Below, piece by piece: positions 23,583 to 26,694 of a stretch of 26,694 bases of DNA. Position 1 is the first letter of the stretch. Every line of letters begins with the position of its first letter. Made by a program: the position numbers and the translations under genes. The notes beneath the pieces are model-generated. The model had not been told where the DNA came from and ran no database searches. It saw only the letters and a program-made list of their open reading frames with translations. This DNA is from DASUFE01 sp036274675 (GTDB taxonomy: Bacteria > Pseudomonadota > Gammaproteobacteria > HTCC5015): the NCBI GenBank assembly GCA_036274675.1, contig DASUFE010000052.1:1-26694 (forward strand), given 5' to 3'.

Positions 23583-23997
23583 TGAAGAAGCTCCAAGTTG
23601 CTGGGGTTAAAGCGAAAACACTTGCGGGGTAAAAACAAAACCACGAAGCACGGAAAGAAAGGTGAGTAAAATCTCTGCTGAGAAAAGTTCGGAGAGTATA
23701 AGCCGCGTAAAGTCTTCGAACAACCCGGAGTCAGTGATTATTGTTGGAACTCTTCAATGAAAACCCTGAACACATTTTTCAAGTGTGTTTCTGTTTGGCG
23801 ACACTCAAACAGAATACATGTCGCCGATTGGCGACAGTCATTCAGTAAAATAATGCAGATAGTAAAATCACGCGCGAATGGAGCAGTATGTGGAAATGAA
23901 AGTCTATGAAATGGAAATCAGGAAGAGGATGTGGGAGCGCTGAATTTTTCCCTCGCAAGGGTCGCCAGGCTATTACTCAAATTATTTTTTAAAAATA
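23583..23997. other. AT-rich non-coding gap with palindrome and repeat remnant
   Basis: This 415-base stretch between two leftward genes has no credible gene. It is visibly richer in A and T than its surroundings. It should hold the promoter of the lipoprotein gene, but I cannot fix the -10 and -35 boxes. The sequence near 23638-23659 (AACCACGAAGCACGGAAAG) looks like one arm of an R1/R2-like dispersed repeat. A hairpin-prone AACACA/TGTGTT pair lies at about 23769-23790. The palindrome at 23819-23836 is listed separately. Confidence 0.5.
23795..23840. promoter_or_regulatory. Perfect 18-base palindrome with an extra half site, operator candidate
   Basis: TGTCGCC-GATT-GGCGACA (23819-23836) is a perfect 7-4-7 inverted repeat. 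The 13-base stretch TTGGCGACACTCA (23795-23807) recurs with one change at 23828-23840, 33 bases or about three helical turns away. The layout suits a dimeric regulator acting about 240 bases upstream of the lipoprotein gene. I recognise no regulator for this sequence. Confidence 0.45.
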
Positions 23998-24024
23998 AAA
24001 CGGGCGGATCATTTCCGCCCGTTT
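23998..24024 (-). terminator. Terminator of the GlyGly-CTERM beta-helix gene
   Basis: AAACGGGCGGA (23998-24008) and TCCGCCCGTTT (24014-24024) pair perfectly over a 5-base loop. On the minus strand the stem runs into TTTTATTTTT, a clear intrinsic terminator 22 bases after the stop. Confidence 0.85.
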
Positions 24025-24046
24025 CATACCATCGAAATAATTGGTT

Positions 24047-26104
24047 TTAATTTCTGCGTCGTCGCAAACTTACCAACCCCGACAAGCTCAACAGCAGCGC
24101 AAAATCCACTGCGCCGCCGCCACCGCCGCCCTCACCGCCGTTATCGCTATCGTCATTATCATCGTCATTATCGTCCCGGGGCACCGCAATATATTCGATC
24201 GCGCCCATTTCCATGCCATTGCCTCGTATGCGGTCGAATCCATCGCCGCGCTGGTCGGTCGTCGGCGGGGACATTACCGTGAAGTCGGATGACGCCTCAT
24301 CGGCTGCACTGATCACCGGGCTGCCGCGGCGTACCCTGCGTGTCGGCAGCGGCACATCACCGGCGACACCCACGCGGATGCCGCCGTTATCGGCAATTGC
24401 AGCCAGCATCGGGTCAGCAGGCGCGCCGCCGGTGCCGACGATATTATGGCCCATGGAGAGATCCGTGAGATGGGCGCCGCTGTCATTACCGATCAGCGAA
24501 TAGCTGATCTCCGTGTCCTCGCTGAGAATATCCGGACCGGTCGCTGCATCGTTCCCGGCAACGATGCTGTTGATGAGCCTCAGACGGTTGTTGCCAGTGT
24601 CGAAGTCCGTGACGATGCCGCCGCCCTTCCCGGTCACGGCTGAGGAGGAATTATTGGTGATTGTGACGTTCAGCAGGCAGGCGGTCAAACCGTAGCCGAA
24701 GCTGCTGAGAAAAAGCCCGCCGCCGCCGGAAGGGGAAGGTGCCGCCCCCATGTTGAGATTGCCGTCGACGGTGGTGTTGATCATCGTCAGAGACATCTGG
24801 TCGCCGAGTATATACAGACCGCCGCCGCCCATGTCGGTGCTGGTGGATTCGTACACGGTATTGGAGATAATCGAAGAATTGTTGATGAATGTATTCATCA
24901 CCGAGCCCTCCACACCGAGACCGCCGCCGCGCTCCAGGGCGGTATTCTCACCGAACAAAGTGTTGTGAACCTCGAAATTCAATAGGGTATCGTCGCCAAA
25001 GCTGCGCGCCGCCACGCCGCCGCCGATTCCCGTCTGGGCATGATTCCCGGAAAAAACGCTATTGGTGATGGTGACATTGGCCTGTTCGGAGCCGTCCAAC
25101 CCGACATAAAGCCCGCCGCCATTGGACCCGGAATTACCGGCAAACGTACTGTTCTTGATGGTTAAAAGTATCGGAGCCGGAGCAGGCGCTAAATCGACCG
25201 GGCTGAAATAAATGCCCCCACCTCCATCACCACCTCCGCTGTTGGCGCTTATGGTCGAATTTTCAATGGATACGTTCAGCACATCAAACACATAAATGCC
25301 GCCACCCTCTGCCTCGGCGTCATTGTTGGAGATTGTGGTATTTTGTATTTGCAGGCCTGCGTTAGCGCCATGAAAGTAAATGGCGCCACCACCGCCGCTC
25401 GCATGGTTGTCGCTGATGATGCTGTCCTGAATAACCAGGTTCCCGTTCGTGTTGTAAATGGCGCCCCCATCACCGGCGTGCTGGCCGGTAATACGAGTAT
25501 TCTGAATGGTCAGATTACCATTGAGATTGATGATGGCGCCGCCGGAGCCCAGGGTAATGCGGCCGCCCGAATTGATGAGCGCGCAATTGTTAACGGTCAA
25601 CTCGCCGCCGTTATTATGTTCAATCAGGTTTTGGGTATACAACGCATTGCCCGCATCGAGCGTCAAGTTGTTGAAGGAAACGGTGTCGTTACCGTGGGCA
25701 ATTCTAAACAGGTCGCTGCAGCCCGATTCACAATTGTTATCGATCGTGATGGTCAGCAGTTCCTTGCCAGGCCCGTAGATATGCAGTGGATTGGTGATGG
25801 CGAGGCCATCGGGCAAAATGATTTCACCGGTGGCCAGAATATTAATGATATCGGTAATGCCATCTGCGTTGGCAAGCGTAATTGCTTCGGCAAAACTTCC
25901 TGTGCCGGATGCATCGTTAATGCTGACGTTATAAATCTCCGCCCCCGCGGCGGGCGCCTGCCCACTTAACGCCAGCCCGACGAAGATTGCCAGAGGGGTT
26001 TTCTTCGGAATAAACGACGGATTGCCGGTTACAGTACGCGGCCTACGGCGTGCGCGAAACATGATCTCTGCTGATGAAGTCAGGACAGCCCACATGCATC
26101 TCAT
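24047..26104 (-). CDS. Secreted beta-helix (Pmp-like repeat) protein with GlyGly-CTERM-like tail
   Basis: This 685-residue exoprotein of unknown function has a signal segment near residues 36-55 (PLAIFVGLALSGQAPAAGA). The CSLREA-like opening is IYNVSINDASGTGSFAEAI. About 500 residues of right-handed beta-helix turns follow, with repeated GGGIY/GGAIY, SxNxA and SxFxGN motifs, like polymorphic outer-membrane protein repeats. The C-terminus is an Asp-rich stretch, six Gly (659-664), a hydrophobic segment (FALLLSLSGLVSL, 668-680) and RRRRN. That tripartite form matches GlyGly-CTERM signals, which rhombosortase cleaves before surface attachment or release. The start is uncertain: ATGs at 26104, 26095 and 26062 are in frame, the last giving a more usual signal length. 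No catalytic motif is visible; adhesion is one possibility. Confidence 0.8.
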   Translation of the reverse strand: MRCMWAVLTSSAEIMFRARRRPRTVTGNPSFIPKKTPLAIFVGLALSGQAPAAGAEIYNVSINDASGTGSFAEAITLANADGITDIINILATGEIILPDGLAITNPLHIYGPGKELLTITIDNNCESGCSDLFRIAHGNDTVSFNNLTLDAGNALYTQNLIEHNNGGELTVNNCALINSGGRITLGSGGAIINLNGNLTIQNTRITGQHAGDGGAIYNTNGNLVIQDSIISDNHASGGGGAIYFHGANAGLQIQNTTISNNDAEAEGGGIYVFDVLNVSIENSTISANSGGGDGGGGIYFSPVDLAPAPAPILLTIKNSTFAGNSGSNGGGLYVGLDGSEQANVTITNSVFSGNHAQTGIGGGVAARSFGDDTLLNFEVHNTLFGENTALERGGGLGVEGSVMNTFINNSSIISNTVYESTSTDMGGGGLYILGDQMSLTMINTTVDGNLNMGAAPSPSGGGGLFLSSFGYGLTACLLNVTITNNSSSAVTGKGGGIVTDFDTGNNRLRLINSIVAGNDAATGPDILSEDTEISYSLIGNDSGAHLTDLSMGHNIVGTGGAPADPMLAAIADNGGIRVGVAGDVPLPTRRVRRGSPVISAADEASSDFTVMSPPTTDQRGDGFDRIRGNGMEMGAIEYIAVPRDDNDDDNDDSDNGGEGGGGGGAVDFALLLSLSGLVSLRRRRN

Positions 26105-26167
26105 CCCTGCGACAGATGCAGACCTGATTAATAAGCCCCTGCAGCCCTGTTAGCGGGGAGTGAGGGA

Positions 26168-26197
26168 ATAATACGGCAAGCCTCAGCGACGAAGCAA
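26168..26197 (-). promoter_or_regulatory. Candidate promoter of the GlyGly-CTERM beta-helix gene
   Basis: On the minus strand TTGCTT (26192-26197) and TATTAT (26168-26173) are separated by 18 bases and lie 64 bases before the furthest upstream start codon. The match to sigma-70 boxes is fair; no operator is seen. Confidence 0.4.
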
Positions 26198-26319
26198 GTA
26201 AGTTACGTAGAGATTGGGGAGATAAAAGGGCTTGTATTTCGCAGCGGCACAGCGGAAGGAAAATCCTACCATGTCACACAGGAGATCAACATTGAGTGTG
26301 TTTCCTTGATGTAATGATG

Positions 26320-26391
26320 AAACAAGGCCCGGGCTTTAAAGACCAGACCTTGTTTTTATATTGAAATACCGGCGCCGAACGGCGCCGGTAT
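26320..26391. terminator. Two hairpins in the gap after the edge gene
   Basis: ATACCGGCGCC (26366-26376) and its inverse (26381-26391) form a perfect 11-base stem with a 4-base loop, 12 bases after the stop of the leftward edge gene. Next to it AAACAAGG (26320-26327) pairs with CCTTGTTT (26348-26355), followed on the plus strand by a short T-run. The first probably ends the edge gene despite a weak T-run; the second would stop rightward transcription. Confidence 0.55.
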
Positions 26392-26402
26392 AAAATTACT
26401 TT

Positions 26403-26694
26403 CTAATAGACATATTGGATCGTAACCTGGCCCGTCGCAGTGGTCGTGACCTTCTTAAGCCTGTGCTGGCACGGCCCGATCGGGGGGTACTCATAATAGG
26501 TACTCCCGCCCATGCCATTCCCATAAGAAGGAGTAGAACTCCAGGTGCAGGCGCTGCCGCTGGGAACAGTTGCCGGCGGAGGCGGAGTGAAAGTTACAAC
26601 GTCGAGCCTGTAGAAACCTTGATTGGTATTCGGCAGGTCAACCGTGCTCTCCGGCGCAAAGCATTCGCCCCAGTTACAGGCCGTCGCGGGAGTC
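26403..26694 (-). CDS. C-terminal part of an unknown, probably exported protein (5' end outside window)
   Basis: An open frame enters from the right edge and ends at TAG (26403-26405), giving about 96 residues with C-terminus VTIQYVY. It is too incomplete to place in a family. Visible features are four spaced cysteines (TACNWGECF, GSACTW, GPCQH), a proline run (TPPPPAT) and a Gly/Tyr/Ser-rich stretch (GMGGSTYYEY). These suit an extracytoplasmic protein with disulfides. It lies upstream of, and in the same direction as, the GlyGly-CTERM protein gene, but a strong hairpin separates them. No stop interrupts the frame, and the ending next to a terminator hairpin supports a real gene. Confidence 0.55.
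   Translation of the reverse strand, partial: TPATACNWGECFAPESTVDLPNTNQGFYRLDVVTFTPPPPATVPSGSACTWSSTPSYGNGMGGSTYYEYPPIGPCQHRLKKVTTTATGQVTIQYVY

Noticed and set aside
26105..26365. Riboswitch or small RNA before the GlyGly-CTERM gene
   Set aside because: No conserved riboswitch core could be matched by eye; only a possible promoter and a terminator-like repeat are supported.

Overview
This window is chromosomal DNA from a GC-rich gammaproteobacterium outside the Enterobacterales; I cannot name the genus. The evidence is the gene order comEC-exbB-exbD-msbA-lpxK, the lolC-lolD pair, agmatine deiminase next to N-carbamoylputrescine amidase, mfd followed by csiV, and a copper-resistance block. 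Ordinary genes fill most of the window. I found no phage, IS transposase, CRISPR array, tRNA or rRNA.

Left part (1-8343), cell envelope and DNA uptake. A tightly packed minus-strand run reads comEC, exbB, exbD, msbA, lpxK. The msbA frame has no stop codon before the lpxK start. It continues in frame into LpxK and off the window edge, so the sequence encodes an apparent MsbA-LpxK fusion. This joins the last-but-few step of lipid A synthesis to the lipid A flippase. A divergent DUF2062 membrane protein gene follows. It converges on lolD and a lolC/lolF-type permease gene, which encode the lipoprotein-release ABC transporter.

Middle (8344-15844). A small secreted protein gene lies 6 bases before aguA. 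Then come aguB (the two-step agmatine-to-putrescine route), mfd (transcription-coupled repair) and a CsiV-like periplasmic protein gene. The gaps after aguA, aguB and csiV each hold a short, non-coding, inverted-repeat element of the dispersed type.

Copper region (15845-21990). A YHS/heavy-metal-binding P1B copper ATPase gene and a DUF3147 membrane protein gene lie on the minus strand. Divergently, on the plus strand, lie a Tat-exported multicopper oxidase gene (CopA/PcoA type), copB and a small Met/His-rich membrane protein gene. Two FNR/ANR-type dyads sit about 60 bases before the starts of the oxidase and the Met-rich protein. The first is placed exactly as in a class II FNR promoter, which suggests that this copper block answers to oxygen or redox state.

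Right part (21991-26694), surface and secreted proteins. It holds a lipoprotein with an F5/8-type carbohydrate-binding domain and a right-handed beta-helix. Next is a 685-residue beta-helix/Pmp-like exoprotein with a GlyGly-CTERM-like sorting tail. Last is the 3' end of a cysteine-containing protein gene that runs off the edge. Strong hairpin terminators separate these units, and the 23.6-24.0 kb gap carries a perfect 18-base palindrome of unknown function.
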